Of a DNA stretch of 27,486 nt, positions 1 through 8,624 are shown piece by piece (within the stretch, counting starts at the first letter, position 1; each line of letters starts with the position of its first letter). The notes under the pieces are model-generated. The model had not been told where the DNA came from. It ran no database searches and was given only the letters and a program-made list of their open reading frames with translations. Position numbers and translations under genes: made by a program. Source of the stretch: CAZBDV01 sp964490765 (GTDB lineage Bacteria > Cloacimonadota > Cloacimonadia > Cloacimonadales > JAJBBL01); the NCBI GenBank assembly GCA_964490765.1, contig CAZBDV010000031.1, positions 1-27,486 of the forward strand. Direction: 5' to 3'.

Positions 1-1451
1 ATGAGTTCAAGTTTGATATCGATGTGGACGAAACCGGGCAGGTAATAGAAGTTGGAGATGGTATCGCCCTTATCTACGGTTTGGATAAGGTTATGGCCGG
101 TGAGATGTTGCTCTTTCCCGGAGATGTTTATGGTATGGCTCTCAACCTGCAGGAAGAGTATGTTGGCTGTATTCTCTTTGAAGAATCTCGAAAGATCAAA
201 GAGGGTGATATCGTAAAGCGAACAAATAAAATATTAAGCGTGCCTGTTGGTGATGGTGTGCTCGGCAGAGTTGTCAATCCGTTAGGACTCCCCATCGATG
301 GTAAGGGAGAGATAAAGGGAGATAAAGATACTGAAATAGAGCGAAAAGCACTCGGAGTAATTCAAAGACAGCCAGTGAAAGAACCACTGCAGACCGGCTT
401 GAAGGCTATAGATTCAATGGTCCCGATCGGAAGAGGACAGAGGGAGTTGATTATTGGAGATCGCCAGACTGGAAAGACCGCCATAGCAATCGATACAATA
501 ATCAATCAGAAAGATACCGATGTTATATGTATCTATGTCGCTATCGGCCAGAAGAAATCGTCTGTCGCAACGATAGTCAAGATACTGCAGAACAATGGGG
601 CTATGGATTATACCATTGTAGTCTCTGCCACTGCTTCAGAACCTCCTGCCCTGCAATATATCGCACCGTATACAGGATGTGCTATTGGCGAATATTTCCG
701 TGATAATGGAAAGCACGCCCTGATTATCTATGACGACCTTTCTAAACACGCCGTCTCATACCGTGAGTTATCACTCCTTCTCAGACGCCCACCCGGAAGA
801 GAGGCATATCCCGGTGATGTGTTCTACCTTCATTCGAGACTGCTGGAAAGAGCATCTAAACTCAGTGATGATCTGGGAGGAGGTTCACTCACAGCTCTGC
901 CGATCATTGAGACTAAAGCAGACGATATATCGGCCTATATTCCAACCAATGTCATCTCTATCACCGACGGTCAGATATACTTGAGCAGTAGATTATTCTA
1001 TTCCGGGATCAGGCCTGCCATCAATCCTGGCCTTTCAGTTTCTCGTGTGGGTGGCAGTGCTCAGATCAAGTCGATGAAAAATGTTGTAGGGCAATTGAGA
1101 CTCGATCTGGCACAGTATGCCGAATTAGAGGCATTTGCCAAGTTCGGCTCTGACCTTGACAAGGCTACCCAGGCTCAATTACAGAGAGGTGAAAGACTGC
1201 TGGAGATTTTGAAGCAGAATCAGTATGAACCACTCCCCATAGCCAAACAGATCTTCATTATTTTTATGGCCAATAACGGCTATCTGGATGATATCGAACT
1301 GAGCAGGGTAAAAGAGGTGGAAAAAGAGTTATTCCATACACTAGATACAGACCATGGTGAACTGATGGAGAAACTGGCCAGAGAAGCTCTAACCGATGAA
1401 CTGAAGGGAAAGATGCACGACATTTGTAAGAAAGTAAAGGAAAAGATCTAA
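1..1451 (+). CDS. atpA: F-type ATP synthase subunit alpha (5' end cut by window)
   Basis: Alpha subunit of the F1 headpiece; it forms the alpha3beta3 hexamer at the cytoplasmic face of the membrane and carries the non-catalytic nucleotide sites. The reading frame is open from the first bases (first whole codon at 3) and an internal GTG at 24 is not the true start: the residues before it (E-F-K-F-D-I-D) continue the family's N-terminal pattern, so roughly 15-20 residues are missing. Visible motifs, numbered from the GTG: P-loop GDRQTGKT at 145-152, the YDDLSKHA Walker B region, and the RRPPGREAYPGDVFYLHSR stretch typical of AtpA. The C-terminal helical domain is complete and the gene ends with TAA. 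atpG follows after 39 bases, with atpD and atpC behind it, so this is the 3' part of an atp operon whose earlier genes lie outside the window. Confidence 0.97.
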   Translation, partial: EFKFDIDVDETGQVIEVGDGIALIYGLDKVMAGEMLLFPGDVYGMALNLQEEYVGCILFEESRKIKEGDIVKRTNKILSVPVGDGVLGRVVNPLGLPIDGKGEIKGDKDTEIERKALGVIQRQPVKEPLQTGLKAIDSMVPIGRGQRELIIGDRQTGKTAIAIDTIINQKDTDVICIYVAIGQKKSSVATIVKILQNNGAMDYTIVVSATASEPPALQYIAPYTGCAIGEYFRDNGKHALIIYDDLSKHAVSYRELSLLLRRPPGREAYPGDVFYLHSRLLERASKLSDDLGGGSLTALPIIETKADDISAYIPTNVISITDGQIYLSSRLFYSGIRPAINPGLSVSRVGGSAQIKSMKNVVGQLRLDLAQYAELEAFAKFGSDLDKATQAQLQRGERLLEILKQNQYEPLPIAKQIFIIFMANNGYLDDIELSRVKEVEKELFHTLDTDHGELMEKLAREALTDELKGKMHDICKKVKEKI

Positions 1452-1490
1452 ATTTCCTGAGCAAACCTGTTTTAACACGGGAGATAAATA

Positions 1491-2384
1491 GTGGCTAATA
1501 TCAGAGATATAAAAAATCGTATCGTATCGATCAGAAATACCAGACAGATTACCAATGCTATGAAGATGGTTGCTGCTTCGAAACTGCGTAAATCTCAGGA
1601 GAAAATTATCAAAGCCCGTCCTTATGCAGATTATATCGATATGATGATCAGAACGATCAAATACAAGAATCCGGGTACACAAAATCCATTCCTCGTCAGC
1701 AGAGAAAATCTCCGACGAAAGAAAGCCAACGGGGAAGAAGCGGAAGTATCAGGGAAAACAGCACTGCTCGTCTTTACCGCAGATAGAGGACTATGTGGCT
1801 CTTTCAACTCCAGTATAATCAGGACTGCAATCAAATATCTGCAGCAGCATCCTGAAACCGATATAATTTGTGTTGGTAGAAAGGGATTCGATCAATTAAA
1901 GAGACGAACAGACAGAATAATCGAAAAGTTTTTCAACTATTACAATACGATTGATTTTAAAATCACAAAGGATATCAGCCGCCTGGTTCTTGACCTCTAC
2001 CTCAATCAGGGATACGACAAAATTGATGTAGTTTATAATGAATTCAAATCTGCCATACAGCAAAACATCATTACCCGCCAACTCCTTCCGATAGTACCAA
2101 TGGAATCTGATATAGTCACGGAAACTGATTATCTCTATGAACCAGATGAAGACAGTATTATCGATGAATTAGGAGAGAAATATATCGATGTCGATATCTG
2201 GAGAATGATGTTGGAATCATCAGCTGCAGAGCAAGGTGCAAGAATGACAGCTATGGATAACGCCACAGAGAATGCCTCTGAACTTATAGAAGAACTGTCT
2301 CTGCTCCAGAACAGGGCAAGACAATCAACCATTACAACCGAGATAATTGAGATCGCTTCAGGTGCTGAAGCAATAAAAGAATAA
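1491..2384 (+). CDS. atpG: F-type ATP synthase subunit gamma
   Basis: Central rotor shaft of F1, which couples rotation to catalysis in AtpD. The protein is 297 residues, near the family norm. The N-terminal coiled-coil helix begins with IRDIKNRIVSIRNTRQITNAM, a hallmark of the family, and the C-terminal helix carries ARMTAMDNATENASELI and NRARQSTITTEI, which form the other strand of the coiled coil. The start is GTG at 1491, preceded by a CGGGAG Shine-Dalgarno-like sequence at 1478-1483; this start gives the canonical N-terminus (M-A-N-I-R-D-I-K). The middle Rossmann-like domain holds the usual FTADRGLCGSFN signature. It lies between atpA and atpD on the same strand, with only nine bases before atpD. 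Confidence 0.97.
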   Translation: MANIRDIKNRIVSIRNTRQITNAMKMVAASKLRKSQEKIIKARPYADYIDMMIRTIKYKNPGTQNPFLVSRENLRRKKANGEEAEVSGKTALLVFTADRGLCGSFNSSIIRTAIKYLQQHPETDIICVGRKGFDQLKRRTDRIIEKFFNYYNTIDFKITKDISRLVLDLYLNQGYDKIDVVYNEFKSAIQQNIITRQLLPIVPMESDIVTETDYLYEPDEDSIIDELGEKYIDVDIWRMMLESSAAEQGARMTAMDNATENASELIEELSLLQNRARQSTITTEIIEIASGAEAIKE

Positions 2385-2393
2385 GGGGATAAG

Positions 2394-3788
2394 ATGACCG
2401 AAGGTAAAATAATACAGATTATCGGACCAGTAGTAGATGTTGAATTCCCTGACGGGAAATTACCGGCAATCTACAACGCCTTAAAGATCAAGAGAGAAGA
2501 ACAAAACGACCTGGTACTGGAAGTCCAACTCCACCTCGGAGAAAAGAAGATCAGGGCAATAGCAATGGATTCTACAGATGGCCTGGTCAGAGGTGATACG
2601 GTCCACGATACCGGTGAACCGATTACAATACCCGTAGGAGAAGAGGTATTGGGTCGTATCATCAATGTAACAGGTGACCCGATAGATGAACAGGGCCCAA
2701 TCGAAGCGAAAGAACGTTTCCCGATACACCGGCAGGCACCACTCTTCGAAGACCTCTCTACAGAAGAAGAGATCCTGGAAACAGGAATCAAGGTTATCGA
2801 CCTGATAGAACCCTATCTGAAGGGTGGGAAAACCGGACTCTTCGGTGGTGCTGGGGTAGGGAAAACTGTCCTTATTCAAGAACTTATTCGTAACGTTGCA
2901 ACTGAACATGGTGGTTATTCCGTCTTCTCAGGTGTAGGTGAAAGAACAAGAGAGGGTAACGATCTCTGGCTGGAGATGAAAGCATCGGGAGTAATCAAAA
3001 ATACTGCACTTATCTTCGGACAGATGAACGAACCACCAGGAGCAAGATTACGTGTTGGCCTGACAGGCCTTACCGTAGCTGAATATTTCCGTGATGTTTC
3101 CCGAAAAGACGTTCTGCTCTTTATTGATAATATCTTCCGATTCACACAGGCGGGTTCTGAAGTGTCGGCCCTGCTCGGAAGAATGCCCTCTGCTGTCGGA
3201 TACCAGCCTACACTTGCAACAGAGATGGGGGCTTTACAGGAAAGAATTACCTCTACCAACTATGGCTCCATTACCTCCGTTCAGGCTATCTATGTCCCGG
3301 CAGATGACTTCACTGATCCAGCTCCGGCTACTACTTTCAGCCATCTCGACGCTTCTACATTCCTTTCCCGTAGAATTGTTGAGCTGGGTATCTATCCTGC
3401 TGTCGATCCTCTTCAATCTACCAGTAGAATTCTTGACCCGAAAGTCGTTGGCGAAGAACATTATAATGTAACTCGCGAAACTCAGAGAGTGATTCAGAAA
3501 TATAAAGATCTGCAGGATATTATCTCCATTCTCGGTATGGACGAACTCTCGGAAGAAGACAGGCTTGTAGTTAGCAGAGCACGTAAACTGGAACGCTTCT
3601 TCTCTCAACCCTTCTTCGTAGCTGAGGAGTTTACTAATGTACCCGGACAGTATGTCTCTCTTAAGGATACAATAACCGGCTTCAAGGCTATCCTGGAAGG
3701 CGAGTGTGATGACTGGCCCGAACAGGCGTTCCTCTATGTTGGCACTATTGAACAGGCAGAAGAGAAGGCGAGGAAAATTCAGAAATGA
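2394..3788 (+). CDS. atpD: F-type ATP synthase subunit beta
   Basis: Catalytic subunit of F1 ATP synthase. At 464 residues it has the normal length. The P-loop GGAGVGKT is at residues 151-158, the catalytic glutamate is E183 in the GVGERTREGNDLW segment, LLFIDNIFRF (241-250) is the Walker B strand, and the DELSEED lever loop is intact (GMDELSEEDRL). Nothing in the sequence suggests a sodium or V-type enzyme; the ion specificity is set by the c subunit, which is not in the window. The start is ATG at 2394 with an AAGGGGATAAG ribosome binding region just upstream. The stop codon overlaps the start of atpC by four bases (ATGA), the standard sign of translational coupling. Confidence 0.98.
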   Translation: MTEGKIIQIIGPVVDVEFPDGKLPAIYNALKIKREEQNDLVLEVQLHLGEKKIRAIAMDSTDGLVRGDTVHDTGEPITIPVGEEVLGRIINVTGDPIDEQGPIEAKERFPIHRQAPLFEDLSTEEEILETGIKVIDLIEPYLKGGKTGLFGGAGVGKTVLIQELIRNVATEHGGYSVFSGVGERTREGNDLWLEMKASGVIKNTALIFGQMNEPPGARLRVGLTGLTVAEYFRDVSRKDVLLFIDNIFRFTQAGSEVSALLGRMPSAVGYQPTLATEMGALQERITSTNYGSITSVQAIYVPADDFTDPAPATTFSHLDASTFLSRRIVELGIYPAVDPLQSTSRILDPKVVGEEHYNVTRETQRVIQKYKDLQDIISILGMDELSEEDRLVVSRARKLERFFSQPFFVAEEFTNVPGQYVSLKDTITGFKAILEGECDDWPEQAFLYVGTIEQAEEKARKIQK

Positions 3789-4189
3789 GTTTGAAGCTGA
3801 AGGTCATTCAACCTACTAGAACAGTAATCGATACTGAGTGTGAACATGTCATCATACCAGGTATTGACGGTGATTTCGGCGTATCTGAGGATCATACACC
3901 CTTCATTACCAAAATCCGGGTCGGTAACCTGATAGTCTATCATAATAACACAAAAGGGGTCGAACGATTCGCTATCCATGATGGATTTGTTACTGTCGAG
4001 AATAATGTTATACGTATTGTCTGTGAAGTAATAGAGAGAAGTGATGAGATTGATTTTAAACGGGCAGAACAGGCAAAAAAACGTGCTGAAGAGAGAATGG
4101 CTTCCAGTGATACGGATATCGATTACAGGCGTGCTGAATCGTCATTAAAAAGGGCATTATCGCGTATTCAAGCACTTTCGGATCATTAA
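3785..4189 (+). CDS. atpC: F-type ATP synthase subunit epsilon
   Basis: Small regulatory and connecting subunit between the gamma shaft and the c ring. It has 134 residues: an N-terminal beta-sandwich (KLKVIQPTRTVIDTECEHVIIPGIDGDFGVS, with the G-D-F-G-V and H-T-P-F motifs of the family) followed by a C-terminal two-helix region rich in Ala, Glu and Arg that can inhibit ATP hydrolysis. The ATG overlaps the atpD stop. It is the last gene of the atp run; after its TAA the next gene is convergent. An eight-base-pair stem at 4192-4212 follows, but without a U-tract on the plus strand. Confidence 0.95.
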   Translation: MSLKLKVIQPTRTVIDTECEHVIIPGIDGDFGVSEDHTPFITKIRVGNLIVYHNNTKGVERFAIHDGFVTVENNVIRIVCEVIERSDEIDFKRAEQAKKRAEERMASSDTDIDYRRAESSLKRALSRIQALSDH

Positions 4190-4191
4190 TG

Positions 4192-4212
4192 CTTGTTTCC
4201 CCTTGAAACGAG
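4192..4212. terminator. Short hairpin between convergent atpC and the small 4235-4429 gene
   Basis: CTTGTTTC pairs with GAAACGAG across a five-base loop (CCCTT), eight base pairs including one G-U. On the plus strand it is followed by an A-rich run and on the minus strand by CATTAATG, so neither side has the U-tract of a classical intrinsic terminator. It sits exactly where transcription from two convergent units must end, hence the tentative call. Confidence 0.35.
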
Positions 4213-4234
4213 AAAGAAAAAATTGAATATACTG

Positions 4235-4429
4235 TTACTCTGATTCGACTATACCTTCTCCGAATAGCCTTTTTGTATCTTCTATACCGAGATTAAGATT
4301 GACATTATACTTTCGTGTCCCATCTCTATCCTTACCACTTACCCTGACTACTGCCGTGTCGTTGTTCTTCATCGCCTGTAATACATCTGAGACCATTTCA
4401 ATACTGATATTCTTAAAGATATTAGCCAT
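4235..4429 (-). CDS. Conserved-looking small protein of unknown function, downstream of radA
   Basis: A 64-residue cytoplasmic protein that I do not recognise. Support that it is a gene: ATG at 4429, a good TGAGGT Shine-Dalgarno (complement of 4435-4440) at five-base spacing, and a position 21 bases after the radA stop on the same strand, in a slot where no other gene fits. The first half is amphipathic (ISIEMVSDVLQAMKNND) and could form a helix. The second half alternates charged and hydrophobic residues (TAVVRVSGKDRDGTRKYNVNLNLG), suggesting beta strands. There is no cysteine, no membrane segment and no signal peptide. The size and charge would fit a small regulatory or nucleic-acid-binding protein, but that is a guess. 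Confidence 0.75.
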   Translation of the reverse strand: MANIFKNISIEMVSDVLQAMKNNDTAVVRVSGKDRDGTRKYNVNLNLGIEDTKRLFGEGIVESE

Positions 4430-4450
4430 AATTTACCTCATAGCTCATAC

Positions 4451-5806
4451 TTAGCGGGAAAATAATACCGGATAAATCTCTTCAAGACGGTCGATGAATA
4501 CGATATTCTTTTCCCCTTTCCTGTATTTACTCTTTGAAGGGATAACTATCTTCTCATATCCCAGTTTCAATGCTTCTGTTATCCGTTTATCTATCTGTGC
4601 AACCGATCTGATCTCTCCATTCAATCCCAGCTCACCAATCAGAACAGTTTTGGGAGGTAGTTCTCTATCCTCGAAACTCGATAAAATTGCAGCTATAAAG
4701 GGTAGGTCGAGTGCAGTGTCGTTTAACTTCAAGCCACCAGCAAGTTTGACGAATATATCCTTCTCCCGGACCTTAAGGACTAACTTCTTCTCGATAATAG
4801 CGAGCAGTAACGAGAGTTTACGGTGATCAATACCGAGAGCTATACGTTGCGCATTACCGTATATAGCGGGAGTAACGAGGGCCTGGACCTCTATGAGAAA
4901 ACTACGGGTACCCTCAATCACACAACCTATAGAAGAGCCAGCTGACAGTATATCATTCTGAACAAAAAGGCGTGACGGATTTGAGATCTCGGATAAGCCA
5001 TCTTCCCGCATTTCAAAGACCCCAATCTCGTTCGTTGAGCCATATCGGTTTTTAGTAGCTTTCAAAATCTTAAGCTGGTCGCTGCTATCCCCCTCAAAGT
5101 ACAAAACAGTATCTACAAGATGTTCTATTATCTTCGGTCCTGCTACTATGCCCTCTTTGGTAATATGACCGATCAAAAAGATCGGGATACTCTTTTGTTT
5201 AGCATAATGAGTAAAGAGCATAGAAACTTCTCTGACCTGAGAAAGACTGCCTGGAATTCCTGATTGTTCCAGAGAACCGATAGACTGAATCGAATCAATG
5301 ACTATCATCTCCGGAGACTCTTTTTTTATAACATCGAGAACCTGTTCTGATACATTGGAACAGTAGAGACGAAGCCGATCACTAAATACACCTAACCTGT
5401 CAGCACGATATTTAATCTGCTCTCTGCTCTCTTCTCCCGAAACGTAAAGAACGCTCTTTCCCTTCTCTGCAACCATTTGAGCGATCTGCAGCATCAGAGT
5501 AGATTTACCTATACCGGGCTCTCCGCCAATAAAGCAGACCATGCCGGGTATGATTCCACCCCCGAGAACACAGTCGAACTCTGCTATTCCGGTCAATAAA
5601 CGCTCGTCGCGTCCGGTACTGATTTCTGTTATCGAGTCACTCCCTTTGTTTTCAGTCGTCAGAAGTTTCTTATTCTTACCCCTGACTCTTCCTGTCAGAC
5701 CCTCAGCCTCTCTGAAGCTGTCCCAGGCAGAACATTCAGGACACTTTCCACTCCACTTGGAAGTTTCGTAGCCACATTCTTTACAGAAATAGACAGTCAT
5801 AATCAT
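4451..5806 (-). CDS. radA: DNA repair protein RadA (Sms)
   Basis: RecA-related branch-migration ATPase that processes recombination intermediates. The 451 residues show the full family layout: an N-terminal four-cysteine zinc finger (C8, C11, C22, C25), a RecA-like core with P-loop GGEPGIGKS at 94-102, a RadA-specific KNRYG motif at 252-256 (usual form KNRFG), and a C-terminal Lon-protease-like domain containing ELGLNGEIRSV. The ATG at 5806 overlaps the stop of the upstream membrane-protein gene (ATGA). A second ATG two codons later (5800) has an AAGG at better spacing, so the true protein may be 449 residues and begin M-T-V-Y-F-C. It is the penultimate gene of the long minus-strand run. Confidence 0.96.
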   Translation of the reverse strand: MIMTVYFCKECGYETSKWSGKCPECSAWDSFREAEGLTGRVRGKNKKLLTTENKGSDSITEISTGRDERLLTGIAEFDCVLGGGIIPGMVCFIGGEPGIGKSTLMLQIAQMVAEKGKSVLYVSGEESREQIKYRADRLGVFSDRLRLYCSNVSEQVLDVIKKESPEMIVIDSIQSIGSLEQSGIPGSLSQVREVSMLFTHYAKQKSIPIFLIGHITKEGIVAGPKIIEHLVDTVLYFEGDSSDQLKILKATKNRYGSTNEIGVFEMREDGLSEISNPSRLFVQNDILSAGSSIGCVIEGTRSFLIEVQALVTPAIYGNAQRIALGIDHRKLSLLLAIIEKKLVLKVREKDIFVKLAGGLKLNDTALDLPFIAAILSSFEDRELPPKTVLIGELGLNGEIRSVAQIDKRITEALKLGYEKIVIPSKSKYRKGEKNIVFIDRLEEIYPVLFSR

Positions 5807-6729
5807 ACCTTATAAAGTCTTAAGAGTAGGAACCTCTGAAAGAGATACATGGGTGCCATAAAGGGAGCAAATACCAGCAAGGCTGACACGAAAACAAATA
5901 TCAGGAGTACCAGATTACTAAAAAGCTTCTCAAATACCAGTTCCCTTCCGGAGAATAAAGCCAGGCTAATGGAATACTGTGTCTCAAGCATCACAGAAAC
6001 CGGCAACAACAGATGCCTGAGAACAATCTGAAACAAGCCAATCGATAGTAGAATCAGGATCAGTTTTATTATATAGAAAGCTATCAGGGATACAGGTCTA
6101 TTATTGAATACTATCATACTCCTCACAAAAGCATATTTGAAGGTGTGCCCCTGTGTCATACGGGGTAGAACGAAATCTGTTAGCCACATAGTAACAATAA
6201 AAGAGAACAATAGCGATAATCCGATAGCTCGGTAGAACAGTGTTTCTATACCAGTAACAAAGGTCATAGCAAAACCTGAAAAGGCAATCTGCAGGAATAT
6301 TGAGAGCATAAATATTGCTATGACAATAAAAAAGATAGAGATAACGATCAGTAGATTGGGCACAAAGAAATTCAGACCGGTTGTATAGATTCGCGATAGG
6401 CTTATCTTCTGTCTGTGTAATAGATTAGTCAAACCAATCTCGGTTATTGTGTGAATTAACCAGTGGACAAGAATGAAGGTCAGAACGATAAATATATAGA
6501 TGGGAATGGAGCGGATATGAAACTCGAGAGTATTATAGATTAGTTCGGTAACTGAACCCGTGTCAATGAAGGCAAGAATAAGATTAGGGGAAAAAATGAT
6601 CTGTAACCCGTTCCAGCCGAGGAAGACACAGGACAAAATTAACGGTATCCAGTATTTGACAGGCAAACGATTGAGATAGTGATATCCATCGAGAAAGGCG
6701 AGTATCAGAGCTTTCAAATAGTATCGCAC
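5803..6729 (-). CDS. Multi-spanning integral membrane protein of unknown function
   Basis: A 308-residue protein with about six predicted membrane segments, at roughly residues 26-46, 74-98, 121-150, 166-188, 213-238 and 270-297. No catalytic motif, transporter signature or signal peptide is obvious. Loops are short and basic (for example NLLHRQKISLSRIY and VLPRMTQGHTFKYAF). A conserved-looking VRSMIVFNNRP segment precedes the fifth helix. The start is GTG at 6729, read as M-R-Y-Y-L-K; an AAAGGA lies upstream at long spacing. It is sandwiched between ribF (34 bases upstream) and radA (stop and start overlap), so it is probably co-transcribed with both. I do not recognise the family. Confidence 0.85.
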   Translation of the reverse strand: MRYYLKALILAFLDGYHYLNRLPVKYWIPLILSCVFLGWNGLQIIFSPNLILAFIDTGSVTELIYNTLEFHIRSIPIYIFIVLTFILVHWLIHTITEIGLTNLLHRQKISLSRIYTTGLNFFVPNLLIVISIFFIVIAIFMLSIFLQIAFSGFAMTFVTGIETLFYRAIGLSLLFSFIVTMWLTDFVLPRMTQGHTFKYAFVRSMIVFNNRPVSLIAFYIIKLILILLSIGLFQIVLRHLLLPVSVMLETQYSISLALFSGRELVFEKLFSNLVLLIFVFVSALLVFAPFMAPMYLFQRFLLLRLYKV

Positions 6730-6763
6730 CTTCTGTAATATCCTTTCTCTTCGTATTTTTTTG

Positions 6764-7705
6764 TCATCTCTTTTCTATCCTCTCTATCAGCTTGTCAGCG
6801 ACCTGCCTATCTTTTTCTATAGCTCTCTGTAATGAGTTCTTATCGGAAAACTTTTCTTCGTCTCGCAGACGGGTGATGAAAGAGATTGAGATCTTCCTGT
6901 TATATAAGTCCCCCTCAAAACCGATGAGATGGGTTTCGACAGTCCTCTCATCCAGATGTTTTAATGTTGGGCAGTATCCTATGTTGGTCAAACAAAAATG
7001 TTCCTGCTCAGCAAAACAGGCTTTTCCGAAATAGACACCATTAGCTGGCAGAAGCTTAAATGAATCAATAGGGATTACATTCAGGGTAGGGAATCCAAGC
7101 TCTCTTCCAATACCTGAACCGGTACCAACAGTTCCGATAAGATCGTAATATCTTCCCAGAAACTTCTCTGCTTCTGTTACTTCACCTGCCCTTATCATAT
7201 TCCTGATCAGGCTACTGCTGACGATCTTTCCCTTGATCCTGACCGGTTTGATCAAAGAAGAACGATATCCGTAGAAATTTTCATTGTCCTTGAGAAAATG
7301 ATAGTCACCCTCTCTTCTATAACCGAAATGGCAATCATAGCCAAAGACGATCTCTTTCGCTTTTACCTTCTCTATGAGTATCCTGCGAAGAAACTCTTCA
7401 GCTCTCATCTCTACCATCTCTTCATCAAACTGCAGATACAATATATGATCTATTCCCAGCTCTTTGATGAGTTCTGTCTTCCGCTCCCGTTCAGTCAGCA
7501 GATATGTTCTCAGTTCTTTATTCAGAGTCTCTTTGGGATGATGGTAATATGTGATGACAACAGATTCGCCAGACATCTTCTTAGCCCGGGAAATTACTCT
7601 TTCAAGAAGATACTGATGCCCGGTATGAACACCATCGAATGTTCCCATAGTCACTACCGGATAGCAGAGTTCTGTCAGATCTGAAGGGAGTGCAGATCTA
7701 ATCAT
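6764..7705 (-). CDS. ribF: Bifunctional riboflavin kinase / FMN adenylyltransferase (FAD synthetase)
   Basis: Converts riboflavin to FMN and then to FAD in the cytoplasm. The 313 residues hold two domains. The N-terminal nucleotidyltransferase (about 1-180) has GTFDGVHTGH at 21-30, YHHP at 54-57 and the SSSLIR form of the SSTxIR motif at 163-168. The C-terminal kinase domain (about 186-313) has GRELGFPTLN at 200-209 with the metal-binding PTxN, and the likely catalytic glutamate E257 in the T-V-E-T-H segment. The next segment reads LIGFEGDLY, with Gly where many homologues have Asp. The ATG overlaps the truB stop (ATGA). This truB-ribF order is very common in bacterial nusA-infB operons. Confidence 0.95.
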   Translation of the reverse strand: MIRSALPSDLTELCYPVVTMGTFDGVHTGHQYLLERVISRAKKMSGESVVITYYHHPKETLNKELRTYLLTERERKTELIKELGIDHILYLQFDEEMVEMRAEEFLRRILIEKVKAKEIVFGYDCHFGYRREGDYHFLKDNENFYGYRSSLIKPVRIKGKIVSSSLIRNMIRAGEVTEAEKFLGRYYDLIGTVGTGSGIGRELGFPTLNVIPIDSFKLLPANGVYFGKACFAEQEHFCLTNIGYCPTLKHLDERTVETHLIGFEGDLYNRKISISFITRLRDEEKFSDKNSLQRAIEKDRQVADKLIERIEKR

Positions 7706-8583
7706 ATGAGAACCCTTCTGGGATAGAGAATCTTATCTTTAAAAACTCCCCAGCCAAGTAGCTGCTTCTGGCCTGAAAAATCATTATCCCAGCTAAAGAC
7801 CAATACATTGTCTCCCGGGGGAAGAGCTGAAGTCATTATTCTGTTACCGTGCTGAAAAGAGAGAGCCTCTTCACGAGTGAGAAAGATTCTCGGAATGTCG
7901 GAGAGGATATCCTCTACAGGGAGAATATTATCGAGCCAATTATCCTGGTCGATCTTCTCCGGCCGAACAGCAGCAGTAACTCTGCTTTCACCGATTGCCA
8001 GTCTGCGTAATTTTTTCGTAAATGCAACAGTTCCAAGTTTTTCGGCAAAGGTCTCACTCAGCGTCCTGATATAGGTCCCTTTACTCACTTTCGTCCTGTA
8101 TCTGATCTCTTTATCATTTGCCTCAAGTATCTCAAAAGAATGAATCTTGATCTCCCTCTTTTTCAATTCGGCACTCTCTCCGGCTCTGGCCAGTTTATAG
8201 GCCGGTTTCCCCGACACTTTCACTGCTGAATAGAGAGGTGGAATCTGTTCCCGGATATCGAGCATCTCTCTGGCAGTCAGCTCAAGCAGGTCTTTGGAGA
8301 GTGGCTTCATCATCCGGCTCTCGACCACTTCTCCTGTATTATCCCCGGTATCTGTCCTTGTGCCCAGTTCAATCTCAACGAGATACTCCTTATCTTTACC
8401 GATCAGGAGAGGAGTGAGACGGGTAGCTTTGTCTAACGCAACAATGACCAATCCGGTTGCAAACGGATCTAATGTACCCATATGTCCGAACTTCTTTAAT
8501 CTGCTCTTCTTGCGAAGATCTCTGATCAGGTCGAATGTCGTCCAGGTTTCAGGTTTATCGAGTAATAAGAAACCACAATTCAC
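7702..8583 (-). CDS. truB: tRNA pseudouridine-55 synthase TruB
   Basis: Isomerises U55 in the T-loop of tRNAs. It has 293 residues. The N-terminal DKP motif (LLLDKPETWTTFD) is followed by the catalytic GHMGTLDPFATG at 33-44 with nucleophile D39. The RTDTGDNTGEV segment and the K-G-T-Y-I-R-T-L motif further on are also typical. The last ~75 residues could form the short PUA-like tail found in this family. The start is GTG at 8583: an in-frame TGA lies two codons upstream, so no longer form is possible, and only a weak CGGA precedes it. It lies 41 bases after nrnA and overlaps ribF. Confidence 0.95.
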   Translation of the reverse strand: MNCGFLLLDKPETWTTFDLIRDLRKKSRLKKFGHMGTLDPFATGLVIVALDKATRLTPLLIGKDKEYLVEIELGTRTDTGDNTGEVVESRMMKPLSKDLLELTAREMLDIREQIPPLYSAVKVSGKPAYKLARAGESAELKKREIKIHSFEILEANDKEIRYRTKVSKGTYIRTLSETFAEKLGTVAFTKKLRRLAIGESRVTAAVRPEKIDQDNWLDNILPVEDILSDIPRIFLTREEALSFQHGNRIMTSALPPGDNVLVFSWDNDFSGQKQLLGWGVFKDKILYPRRVLI

Positions 8584-8624
8584 AGGTCATTCCGCAGGTA
8601 TTAGGTGACATACATTTTGAAAGG

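Noticed and set aside
3091..3608. Long open frames on both strands overlapping atpD, and similar frames inside dxs, infB and mnmE
   Set aside because: They are wholly contained in strongly conserved genes and show no start signals or family motifs of their own; they are by-products of codon use in the real gene.
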